Shown in pieces: positions 50,265 through 58,863 of a DNA stretch of 64,000 nucleotides. Numbering within the stretch: position 1 is the first letter of the stretch; each line of letters starts with the position of its first letter. The stretch is from Epichloe hybrida (Eukaryota; Ascomycota; Sordariomycetes; Hypocreales; Clavicipitaceae): contig JAFEKR010000006.1 in the NCBI GenBank assembly GCA_019022495.1, positions 3,410,001 through 3,474,000 on the forward strand. Reading direction: 5' to 3'. A program made the translations under genes and the position numbers. The notes under the pieces were generated by a model. The model worked only from the letters and a program-made list of their open reading frames with translations. It ran no database searches and had not been told where the DNA came from.

Positions 50265-51071
50265 TCTAGAGAACACGTAATAAAACATACCTAATGGACC
50301 TTAGCGGCCCTGGTTAAACCAAAGGAAACATAATAGGCTATGTTAGTATAATTAAACCCTAAAATAAGGTTTAGATAATAAGTGCTAAAACGGCAGCGAG
50401 TTACCTTAGAAAATATATAATTATTAGGGTTATTAGGGTCCTAATTACTTAGGGCGTCTATTAAAGTTTTTACTTAATTAAGGGTAGCAAGAAGATCTAG
50501 AAAATCCCCTTATATAGTTAGCATTACCTAGAGAGATATAGGTAATTAGAGACTAAAAGAGTAAAGAATATAATGTACTTACTGTCTCGTAAGTATTACT
50601 ACATTTAACACACTAGATATAATACTTTAAATGTTTCCCTTTAATAATAGCGGTTAGCGTGCTAGGGAATTAATAGTTAATCTAAGGGATATTAGGCTTA
50701 GCTAGAGGATTCTTCTTAAAGTCCACGCAACCTATACGTAGATAATACATATAGGAACATCCTCTTAAATAAATGTTAGGGACAGCTATAATAATAACAC
50801 TCTTAATACTTTCCCTATCTAATTCTATTTTAATAACAAGGTAAGTAGTAAAGGTAAAGTTATAGTAACTAATAATATAATAGTATCTAGGGAAAAGTTT
50901 ACTATAGATAAGAAAGGGAAAAGTTAGTGATATAATAGGGAGTTATAGGTAAATTTATACTTAAATACTAATATTGTTTATTATTGTTTTAGTATAGCTA
51001 CCACTTAGTGAATAGCTATATAGTACCTACTAAAAGCTATTTAGGAGCCTAGCTAAAAGTAAGGGGGTAAT

Positions 51072-51273
51072 TATAAGGCCTTACTTATAATACTAGCGCG
51101 CTAGCGTACCACTAGGCGGGCGTACTACGCCCTAAGGCTAGGTCTACGTAATACTAGCAAGTTACTACCTATAAGTTAGCAACTTGCACGCATAACACAC
51201 TTAGACCTAGCAAGCTTCAGTCAATATACGAACGCCCCCATACCTCCTGCCTAGCTATCCCTTTGTTCTCACA
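51072..51273 (+). repeat. Gypsy D-a 3' LTR
   Basis: 202 bp, RIPed start TATAAGGCC, intact end GTTCTCACA, then the CTAAT duplication. Confidence 0.92.
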
Positions 51274-51833
51274 CTAATACCTTTATAAAGGTATTACCTA
51301 ATAAGGCCCTTAAGAGCTTTATCTTAACTAACTAGATAACTATCTAGATAAAGAGATAAGTTACTTACGCGTAACACACGCGTAGTAAGAGAAAAAGGTA
51401 ATCCTCTAGGAGAATAGCTATAGGGATAAGATAGTAATACATAGGGGATTTATGCCCCTATAGTTAATATCCCTAGTAGCTATAACTATACTAGCTTACT
51501 AGGCCCTCCTAGTAAACTATAGAAATTAATAGTAGTGTGTAGGAGAATAAAGGTATTACTAAGGAGGAGGAAGATATTATATACGCGCTATAGTGTAGTA
51601 TATATATTATTTTAAGGAAAAGAAGGGATTTAGAAGGACTTACTTATCCTTATATAGGCTTATAGGCTAAGCAAGATTATTATTTCCCTTTTATTAGTAA
51701 CTATACGCCTAGATAGGCTATAAGTTCTTTTCCTTATATTCCTTATTAATTATATTCTTAATCTATCTTTCCTTTTTTATTTCTATGATTAATATTATAT
51801 ATTAATAATTATATTAAAAGAGAGAAGTTCTAG

Positions 51834-52140
51834 TGTTAGAACAAAGGTAATATTAATTGCGCGTCATAGCTGTAATTACCTAGTAAAAGCTTAGGCCACG
51901 CGCGAACCCTATATATAACCTATAGCCTAGTATGTTAATTAGCTAGGAAATATAAGGACACAAACGCGTAACCCCTTTTCCCTTTATGTATTATAACTTC
52001 TAGCCTTTTACCTCTTTTTTCCTATAACTTAATTAATTATAATAACAGACAACGCAGCCTAGAATAGATAATCAATGATAATACTATTCTTCGGGCTCAC
52101 GACTGTATTACATTGAATTCAATACCCTGTGAATCTAACA
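51834..52140 (+). repeat. Copia B2 3' LTR
   Basis: 307 bp, TGTTAGAACA...GAATCTAACA, followed by the AAAGG duplication. Confidence 0.92.
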
Positions 52141-52303
52141 AAAGGGTATAGCTTTAAATAGGGTTATAGAATATAGTATATCCCTAGCTATAGTATTACT
52201 ATTATCTAGCTAATCCTAAGTAATATATAGTATAGTTTTAGTAAATTAGGTTATTCTCCCCCTTATATTACTCTTAGGTAGCTAGTAAGAGAAGCTTTAG
52301 AAT

Positions 52304-52494
52304 TATAAGAATAAAGGGATAGCTAGGTAAGAGGTATAGGGGCATTTATATATTAACTAAAGCTTACTAGGTCTAAGTGTATTATATATGTAAGTTACTG
52401 ACTTATAGCTAGTGGCTTGCTAGTGTCACGTAGACCTAGCCCTATAGCGTGGTGCGCTAGCGGGGTGCACCCGTGTTATGAGTGAGGCCTCACA
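52304..52494 (-). repeat. Gypsy D-c 5' LTR
   Basis: 191 bp; the plus strand starts TATAAGAATA (RIPed TGTGAGAACA) and ends GGCCTCACA. Same length class as Gypsy D-b. Confidence 0.9.
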
Positions 52495-52730
52495 TTACTA
52501 GGCGGGGTAAAAGATACTTAAGATTATATGTCTTTCGCTAGTACTACTAAGTACCCTTTTACCCCTGTAATATTCCTAACAGCTTCAATTATGCTAGCCA
52601 CTTACAGCTGATAGTGACTGCCCTATGTGGGGCTTATAGTGAGTGTAAAATCATTTAGGGGTTAGACTATATGCTTAGCATATGCTAAAGACCACAGTGT
52701 ATTAGTGCGAAGTTCGTTAATTTTCATTAA

Positions 52731-52755
52731 TCAATTCGTCAATTCGTCAATTCGT
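52731..52755 (+). repeat. 8-bp tandem repeat TCAATTCG x3
   Basis: Three exact head-to-tail copies just outside the repeat block. Confidence 0.85.
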
Positions 52756-53496
52756 TAGTTATATGGGCTATAGGTAGTACATGCCTTATAATATAGTGAT
52801 ATAACCTAGCATATGCCTCGCATATGCTATTCTGCTAGTCATAAGGCCCCACCCTGGATACGAGATTAACTTTGTTGCAGCAGAGATTTACTGTAACCCC
52901 CGCAAGCAGCCCTCTGTAATTAAAGCTATGCATTATTGATCTATAAGTAAATTATTTCCACTCTCTAATCACATACGACCATAGGTGATAGAGAACTCGG
53001 GATCCCGTCCGCTCTCCCATAGATAAGCTACCAACCGGCAGATTAGTAGTTGGGTCGGTGACGACCAGCGAACACCGGCTGTTGTATGTATTTTTGGATT
53101 TTTTTGAGTCTGAGGGAGGAGTCTGGCCACCATCATCACGATGCTTGTACAGTACCGCACTTGAAGAGACTGCTTCGAGCGTTCCTTAAATTTGGAGATT
53201 GGGGCGCCGACTGTTGCTTCGACGTAGATGATTAGCAAGACAGTTGAATGTCGACACGCTGCGGTCTTACTTGGCGCGGTCTCCCCAAGGTTTGATAATC
53301 GGGTTTGACTTGCGCCGCCATGCCTTTGCGATGTCGCTGGTCCGGGGAGTGTCTTTTAAAATGAAAATGGCAACGCTCAGCCCGACAATCAATGGCTAAA
53401 GAGGCATTCGTTTATACACTTCTTGGGCCAGGTAGTCGTAGTCAGTCGACCGCCTCAGCCGCCCCGACTTGACTCCGTTCCACAAGCAATCTCGAC

Positions 53497-53534
53497 GCAG
53501 AGGCATTCATCTACCGCAGAGGCATTCATCCACC
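53497..53534 (+). repeat. 19-bp direct repeat x2 upstream of RRP15
   Basis: Unit GCAGAGGCATTCATCYACC occurs twice without spacer, about 390 bp before the RRP15 start. Probably in the promoter or 5' UTR; function unknown. Confidence 0.8.
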
Positions 53535-53920
53535 AAGCAGCACGGCTTCGCATCAGGAGCTCCCGCCACTCGCTTGCTCTTAGGCCAAACGCAACAATTC
53601 CTGTTTCGTGCGCCTCTGCGAGCCGTAAAGGTGACCGCGAAGGGGCCGTGAAGAAGGGAATATTGTAGGCGTGGTCGAAAGCAGCGACGCGACCGACATG
53701 CACCGGCGGAGTGGATGCCGCCAAACCCGGCGGGGAAGGCCCAGCTCCACACCGCCTGCCCTTGGTCCCTCCAGTCGAAGAAAAATTACCCGGCAGAATT
53801 CCAAAACTTTCTCTCCCTGCCTCCATCTATTACCTCTCAAAGCAAGAAACGCCCAGCCAACACCAATGACTTCAACGGGCGAAACAAGTCGCCGAAATCA
53901 AATACACTAAATACGCCACG

Positions 53921-54862
53921 ATGGCTGGCCACAAGAAGCGAGCATTTGATGCCAAGCAAAATCGGCCGTCGAAGAAACAGAAGCGACAGCAACAATACCA
54001 CAGCGACTCTGGCAGCGACGACGATCAAGAGCAGAGTTTCGATGCTGTCAACCTGCTAGACTCGGATGACGACGTTCACAATGCCACAGTAGACGATGCG
54101 CCCGACCTAGACGACCACAACAATGACTCGTCGAGCTTGGAGGGCGAACGCCCCGCCTTGATGAAGAAGGCCAAGCAGACCAAGTCAAAGCCTGTCAAGG
54201 CCGCCTCGAAACCTTCAGCGGCATTGGATGAAGAAGAAGGAGAGGAAGATCGGAACGCCGACGAGGAGAGCGAGGAAGAGGAAGAGGAAGAGGAATCAGA
54301 CGTGGACGAATACGATTTAGATTCAGACAATGGCGGACGCAAGGCCAAATCCAAACGAAATGACCCCAGCGCATTCGCCACGTCCATCTCCAAAATTTTG
54401 TCCACCAAGCTTTCTACCTCGAAACGCTCTGATCCCGTTCTTTCAAGAAGTGCAGCCGCTCACGAGGCGTCCAAAGCAGCCGTCGACAACGCATTGGAAG
54501 CCAAAGCCAAGCGACACATGAAAGAACAAAAGAAGAAGGCTCTTGAGAAGGGTCGCATCAGGGAAGTGCTGGTCGCTAGTCGTGACGACTTCACCGGCGA
54601 GCCGCAGGAGTCAACGACGCAAATTCTGGAGACGGAGAGACGATTACGAAAAGTTGCGCAAAGGGGTGTGGTCAAGCTATTCAATGCGGTGAGAGCAGCA
54701 CAGGTCAAGGCTATCGAGGCCGAGAAGGATGTAAGGAGGGATGGTGTGATTGGTATGAACAATCGTGAAGCAAAGGTGAATGAGTTAAGCAAGAAGGGTT
54801 TCTTGGACTTGATAGCTTCGGGCGGTGGAGGTTTGAAGAAGGGCGGCTTGGAGGAGGCGTAA
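53921..54862 (+). CDS. RRP15: Rrp15-family ribosomal RNA-processing protein
   Basis: Intronless, 313 aa. Rrp15 is a nucleolar factor of pre-60S particles needed for 27S pre-rRNA processing (family knowledge). The N-terminus is basic with nuclear-localisation-like Lys/Arg runs (KRAF...PSKKQKR, residues 6-22). Residues about 27-135 are acidic and low-complexity with an uninterrupted Glu tract. The conserved Rrp15 block begins near residue 149 with FATSISKILSTKLSTSKRSDP, followed by a Lys/Arg/Glu helix-rich C-terminus ending in a Gly/Lys-rich tail. The ATG at 53921 is the first in frame and precedes the basic region. It is the first gene beyond the RIPed block, about 1.4 kb away, yet its codons show no RIP damage. 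Convergent with the ferredoxin gene. Confidence 0.9.
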   Translation: MAGHKKRAFDAKQNRPSKKQKRQQQYHSDSGSDDDQEQSFDAVNLLDSDDDVHNATVDDAPDLDDHNNDSSSLEGERPALMKKAKQTKSKPVKAASKPSAALDEEEGEEDRNADEESEEEEEEEESDVDEYDLDSDNGGRKAKSKRNDPSAFATSISKILSTKLSTSKRSDPVLSRSAAAHEASKAAVDNALEAKAKRHMKEQKKKALEKGRIREVLVASRDDFTGEPQESTTQILETERRLRKVAQRGVVKLFNAVRAAQVKAIEAEKDVRRDGVIGMNNREAKVNELSKKGFLDLIASGGGGLKKGGLEEA

Positions 54863-55233
54863 AGAAACTATGGGGGGAGGGGCTTTTTCATCGATTCTCT
54901 CTTTCTCTTTTGGCTGACATGATTGTAATCTTTTGGTTTCATAAGAGGAGTGTACGTAACAGGTATGTACATAGAAGACTTTTTCTTCGCCTGGAAATGC
55001 AAATCAAAGATACCCTCTGCAAAAAAAAGACAAATGTGTTGCACAGTTGCCGACTTTGGCAAGTTTCTTCCCCACGCCCGTTATCTGAATAGTCTTTGCC
55101 AATATTGTCATCCTGTTATATTCCCGACATATTGTTACAAAAAAATCGTCAAACGGCTTTGACGCAGCCCAAGGATGTGACTCTTCAGCCCGGCCCCTAA
55201 TCGCCACTGGTACAAATAGTCGCGAAACTGTTC
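54863..55233. other. Convergent 3' intergenic region, RRP15/ferredoxin
   Basis: 371 bp between the two stop codons. It should hold both 3' UTRs. Nothing else recognised; short frames on both strands are unremarkable. Confidence 0.6.
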
Positions 55234-55921
55234 TCATTGAAAGTCGCTCGCCTGTAAGTTCCGCGTCATTGAAGGCAGCTTCACAACTAAGCCGTCTAGT
55301 TCCTTGGTCATCTTGACCTGACATCCGAGTCGGCTCGTTTCGGTAAGGCCGAAAGCCAGATCCAGCATGTCGTTTTCATCGTCCTCGGGCTCAGGCATCT
55401 TATCGTAGTAGTCTTCGTCGACCACAATGACGTGGCAGGTGGAGCATGCGCAAGATCCTCCGCAGGCGCCCTCCATTTCGAGGTCATTGGCTTGAGCAAT
55501 GTCCAGCAGGTTGTCTCCGGCCGAGACAGCAAATTTGTGTTCCTGTCCATCTTTTTCTATAAACGTGACGTATAGTCTATGGGCTGTTGTTAGTACTTGC
55601 GAAAATTATAAAAACAAATCATTAAAAAAAAAAGATAAAAAGGAAACCGCGTTTTGTGCAGCAAACTCACTCTTCACCTGGCTTAGGAGGATCGATGTGG
55701 CCGTGGCGAGTCGGGGAGGTGGTTGAGAAGCATCGCTGGGGGGAGAGTAGCGATAGGCGGGCCGTTTTTTGTGCAACACTCCGTCTCTGACTGTGACTGT
55801 GACAGGAGAAGCTGGATGTGAGAGACGCCAGTTGACTCGTGTGGGCTTGTTGCGCTCGTCGGCAAGCCGTTGCGGGCAATGTCGCAAGGCGGGACACGAG
55901 CGTCCTGGAAGCAAATGACAT
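55234..55921 (-). CDS. YAH1: Mitochondrial [2Fe-2S] ferredoxin (adrenodoxin type)
   Basis: Two exons, complement(55234-55576, 55671-55921), 197 aa. The 94-nt intron has GTGAGT, a perfect TACTAAC branch site and an ATAG acceptor; the nearer CAG would give an immediate stop. Residues 1-65 are Arg/Ser/Ala-rich without acids, a mitochondrial presequence, with a processing-site-like RCFS at 63-66. Residues 84-185 are the ferredoxin fold. The cluster ligands are C122, C128, C131 and C169 in adrenodoxin spacing (C-X5-C-X2-C...C), with an extra C126. The acidic helix DEDYYDKMPEPEDDENDMLD is the usual reductase/partner-binding surface. By homology to Yah1 it supplies electrons for Fe-S cluster assembly and heme A synthesis in the matrix. 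Standalone here, not fused to Cox15 as in fission yeast Etp1. Confidence 0.93.
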
Positions 55922-56405
55922 GTTCTCCGAAGGTGGAAGGTGGTTGGGTTTGGGAGAGACCTCGAGTTCGAAATGCTACTTTTTTGCGCAGCGGGACTTG
56001 TCGTCGAAGAACCCAAGGAAAATGAAAAACAAGTGACGCCCCAATTGAGTGTTCAGCACATCGTACAGTCGACGGGTAGACGGAGGGGGAAAGAAGTGAC
56101 TCGCAAGTCGGCTCGCACCTCGGAGCAGAGAAGGAAAAAAGTACGGATTAAGGCGACTAGAAAATGCCAAACAGCGCCGATAATTAGTAAGTCGCGGTTT
56201 GGAACTGGTCCACCAATCTCCGCCCCCCACCCCAAACCGCTGAGCGACGACGGCATCTTGGCGTCTGGGTCGGGAAATCCATTCGCCGTGGGCCGCCGCT
56301 TATCCATCTTCCGACCTTGCTTTCCCAAGAAAAAGTTGACTGATGATCTGATGATTTCATCTTCCCACCCTCCATCCACCGTGTATGGAACGACGAACAC
56401 CAGCT
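55922..56405. promoter_or_regulatory. Divergent promoter region, ferredoxin/UGO1
   Basis: 484 bp between two start codons pointing away from each other. Both products are mitochondrial, so shared control is plausible (inference). No specific factor site recognised. Open frames crossing it (such as 55940-56452) are not supported by homology. Confidence 0.5.
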
Positions 56406-57362
56406 ATGAGCACGCACAGAGAGGACGTGAACCCCCTGCGGCCCTACTATAGGGCGCCCGTCATTGGCGAGACGACGGATCCCGTATCGGCAGCGAGCGC
56501 GGGCCATTACGGTGTTGGACATGCGATTGGCAGCGGCGGCGGCGGTCGCTACGCGTCCAAGGCGCGTGGTGTGCTTGCCGACATCGACTACAAAGGCTAT
56601 CTCAATGACTCGTCGCCGTCGGTGATGCAGAATGTCAAGGAGCTGGTGGATGAATTAATCTGGAAGTACACTGCGGTGTTGATGGCGCAGCCATTCGAGG
56701 TTGCCAAGACGATTTTGCAAGCTCGGGATCAGGATGAAAATGCCGCGCTAGTTGCTGCGGAACCAGAAGCGCCGAAGAGACAAAACTCGAATCGATCAGG
56801 TTCGATATATGACGTGAGTTATCTATCATCCCTTCTCGCTGTGCGCATACGATGGGTTCCCGGCCGCTGACCAGCTCAACTCAGTACCATGATTCCGACT
56901 CTGAGGGAGAAGAAGCGTCCTACTTCACCTCCAATGTTCCCGGCACCCCAAAACCATCCTACAATAGAGGTTTCAGCAGCCGTCGCCCACAATCCCCGTT
57001 ACAATCGTCACAAGTTGTCAAGAAAACTGCGATTTCCGAGCATTATATCAACCTTAACAGACCCGACTCTGTTCTTGATGTCATCGGTCAACTCTGGCAA
57101 AAAGATGGCGTTTGGGGCGTCTGGAAAGGCTCAAATGCGACATTCTTATATACCGTCTTACATTCACTATTAGAAAATTGGGGAAGGAGTTTTTTGAGTG
57201 CTGTTTTCAATGTCCCGGATCTGGGCGTCAAAGATGACATTGATCGACTCATTGATATTGTTTCGCCCTATCCCTGGGCATCACTATTCGTGGCCGCTGG
57301 TGCCGCTGTTGTCACTGGTGTGCTGCTTTCACCACTAGACCTCGTTCGTACACGGTATGTTG

Positions 57363-57393
<31 letters not shown>

Positions 57394-58053
57394 TGCATTC
57401 CGCCGATACTCAATGTCTTCCTTGTTGCAATTGTGCTAACTTGCCCCAGTCTAATCATGACGCCTGTTTCCAAAGGCCAGCGCCGAACCGTTGCCACGCT
57501 CCGTGCGCTGCCGTCCTATTTCTGTCCCTCAGCAATCGCACTTCCCACCATATTGAATTCCCTTGTACACCCATTTCTAACGCTCTCGACACCTCTCGTG
57601 CTCCGAAGTCGATTCATGATTGACCGTCAAGTGTCGCCGACAACCTTTTCCATTGCCAAGCTCTTTGCTTCTTCTACCGCAGTGCTTGTGAAGCTACCGA
57701 TAGAAACTGTGCTACGCCGCGGCCAAATGGCAGTCCTCTCTGGGCAGGACTACGTGCGGGCTTTGGGGGGGAAAGATCAGAAGCTCGACACTATTGTGCC
57801 AATCGGCCGATACAACGGTGTCATCGGCACAATGTATCACATCACGACTGAAGAAGGCACGCGTGAGAACCCTGCCGCGGCCAAGGCCACGGATAAAAAG
57901 GGCAAAATGAAGCACAACAAAACATTTCAACCTACACATATGAAAGGTCAGGGGCTGGAGGGGCTGTGGCGAGGATGGAAAGTAACCTGGTGGGGTCTCG
58001 TTGGTCTCTGGGCAGCCAGCGTAGTAGGCAATGGAGGCGAAGGGGAGTTCTAG
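56406..58053 (+). CDS. UGO1: Ugo1-like mitochondrial outer-membrane fusion protein
   Basis: Three exons, join(56406-56813, 56885-57354, 57450-58053), 493 aa. Introns of 71 nt (GTGAGT..CAG) and 95 nt (GTATGT, GCTAAC branch, CAG). It is a modified mitochondrial carrier fold with three degenerate carrier signatures: PFEVAK (96-101), PLDLVR (286-291) and PIETVLR (376-382). A carrier-like GVWGVWKG motif lies before the second. The N-terminal NPLRPYY motif (residues 9-15) is typical of fungal Ugo1 as I recall, and the first ATG at 56385 would add only seven residues, so the start at 56406 is preferred. Ugo1 links the outer- and inner-membrane fusion GTPases Fzo1 and Mgm1 (yeast knowledge). The long Ser-rich insert after the first signature (about 115-185) is expected to be exposed. 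Divergent from the ferredoxin gene. Confidence 0.88.
57361..57396 (+). repeat. GTT/GCT trinucleotide microsatellite in UGO1 intron 2
   Basis: About four GTT followed by nine GCT units, starting immediately after the GTATGT donor site and filling over a third of the 95-nt intron. Confidence 0.85.
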
Positions 58054-58863
58054 ACCAGGTAGGGATGGGGGTTGGACTGTATTGCTGTACAATTTTGGGT
58101 CGGTTTATGCGCGGGGCAGGCAAGCGTTGTCGTTTCTCTTCTGCATGGCGTTGCGTTTGATAAACTCTCCTCTACGACGACTCTGATGATGTCCGCATCT
58201 TCCATTACTTCGTGTAGCCGCTGTTGCTGCTGCAATGTGACAGTTCAAGCAGTCATATGTATTTATACCCCGATTCGACATCAAAAAATAGTAAGAGACT
58301 TGTTGTTGAGTATCTTTTTGCCAATTGCAACGGCCCTTGCGAGTCTAATCCCCGGGGCTTCTTCGATGGGTGCATGTCCAATGCCAGCGCTTTTTTTTGT
58401 TGTATTTATTTGAACATGGTGACATATATTCCCTGTCACTGCTGGGCTGCCTGTAAATATATTTTCCATGGGGAACCTCTTCTTGTTCGCATTGTGATAT
58501 GTTGTATTTGTGGTCGTGATTCTCTGCAGGGTAGCGTGTCCGAGATGTGGTTTTCTTATCAATCAATCGTTGAGGTGAGTCGAAGTCGTAATTAGATCCA
58601 TCACGTGGGTCCGCGTCCCTTGACCTCGTGAACAACAACTCCAACCTTCCTCACCCCTCGCTCCTTTGTGCTGCGGACTCACCGAACGTGCCTTGTTCCC
58701 CCCCAGAAACACCTCGTCACTGCAAGGCTCACAAGCCTGGCGCGTCTCTCTGCGCTTGGGACGCGAGATGCGAACCCACGGATAAGTTTTCTGGACTCTA
58801 ATCCAAAAGCCCGCCCGTACTCGTCAAACGTCGGCGACGTCTGGCATTCCGCTCAAAAGAAAC
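58054..58863. other. UGO1 3' / SHG1-domain gene 5' intergenic region
   Basis: 810 bp. The first part should be the UGO1 3' UTR and terminator; the latter part the promoter and 5' UTR of the next gene. Apart from one CACGTG site, no gene or RNA recognised. Confidence 0.55.
58602..58607 (+). promoter_or_regulatory. CACGTG E-box upstream of the SHG1-domain gene
   Basis: Palindromic bHLH-type site 257 bp before the start codon. A six-base match may be chance. Confidence 0.3.

Larger units (their letters stand above)
38108..51273 (+). mobile_element. Gypsy D-a: chromovirus element with Gypsy D-b nested in it
   Basis: 202-bp LTRs (38108-38309, 51072-51273) and the TSD CTAAT at 38103-38107 and 51274-51278. 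A polypurine run (aagtaaggggg, 51055-51068) precedes the 3' LTR. Removing Gypsy D-b leaves 6.6 kb. Domain order gag-PR-RT-RNase H-IN-chromodomain is visible on the plus strand. Inserted in the Copia B2 RNase H. Confidence 0.93.
32473..51833 (+). pseudogene. Copia B2 gag-pol remnant (32473-38107 and 51279-51833)
   Basis: Follows Copia B1 domain by domain: knuckle-like patch near 34670-34730, integrase about 35480-36280, RT about 36600-37480, RNase H to 38107 (INKEDNLAN). The final codons resume at 51279. It shares some TA-changes with B1 but has many private ones, consistent with separate RIP after insertion. Confidence 0.85.
32166..52140 (+). mobile_element. Copia B2: second Copia B copy, 20 kb with nested Gypsy D
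   Basis: 307-bp LTRs at 32166-32472 and 51834-52140, with the TSD AAAGG at 32161-32165 and 52141-52145. The interior follows Copia B1 closely (about 90 percent by eye). Its RNase H is broken at 38107 by Gypsy D-a (TSD CTAAT) and resumes at 51279. Emptied length is about 6.8 kb, matching Copia B1. Confidence 0.93.
31149..52494 (-). mobile_element. Gypsy D-c: oldest element seen, split by Copia B2 and Copia A(+)
   Basis: Minus-strand Gypsy. Its 5' LTR is 52304-52494 and its gag start region 52141-52303. The gag is interrupted by Copia B2 (TSD AAAGG) and continues at 32165 leftwards to 31149. The 31149-32165 segment parallels about 48895-49920 of Gypsy D-b nearly base for base. The rest of this element was displaced beyond the left window edge by the Copia A(+) insertion. 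Its right end marks the edge of the repeat block. Confidence 0.85.
52495..53920. other. Transition zone between repeat block and genes; RRP15 upstream region
   Basis: 52495-52900 is moderately AT-rich, with a 14-bp palindrome TTAGCATATGCTAA (52675-52688) and several further GCATATGC sites. From about 52900 base composition becomes ordinary and CpA/TpG return. 53250-53920 should hold the promoter and 5' UTR of RRP15. Short open frames on both strands (such as 53455-53826 minus) resemble no family I know and look like chance. Confidence 0.6.

Noticed and set aside
1..52494. Mitochondrial DNA insertion as the cause of the AT richness
   Set aside because: Recognisable Gypsy and Copia domains with directional C-to-T/G-to-A damage and LTR/TSD structure explain the composition.
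53455..53826. Minus-strand 123-codon frame upstream of RRP15
   Set aside because: No recognisable domain, several overlapping frames on both strands of similar length, and a position in the expected promoter/5' UTR.
56385..56405. Upstream ATG for UGO1
   Set aside because: It adds only seven residues before an MSTxRE-NPLRPYY-like start that I associate with fungal Ugo1; possible but less likely.
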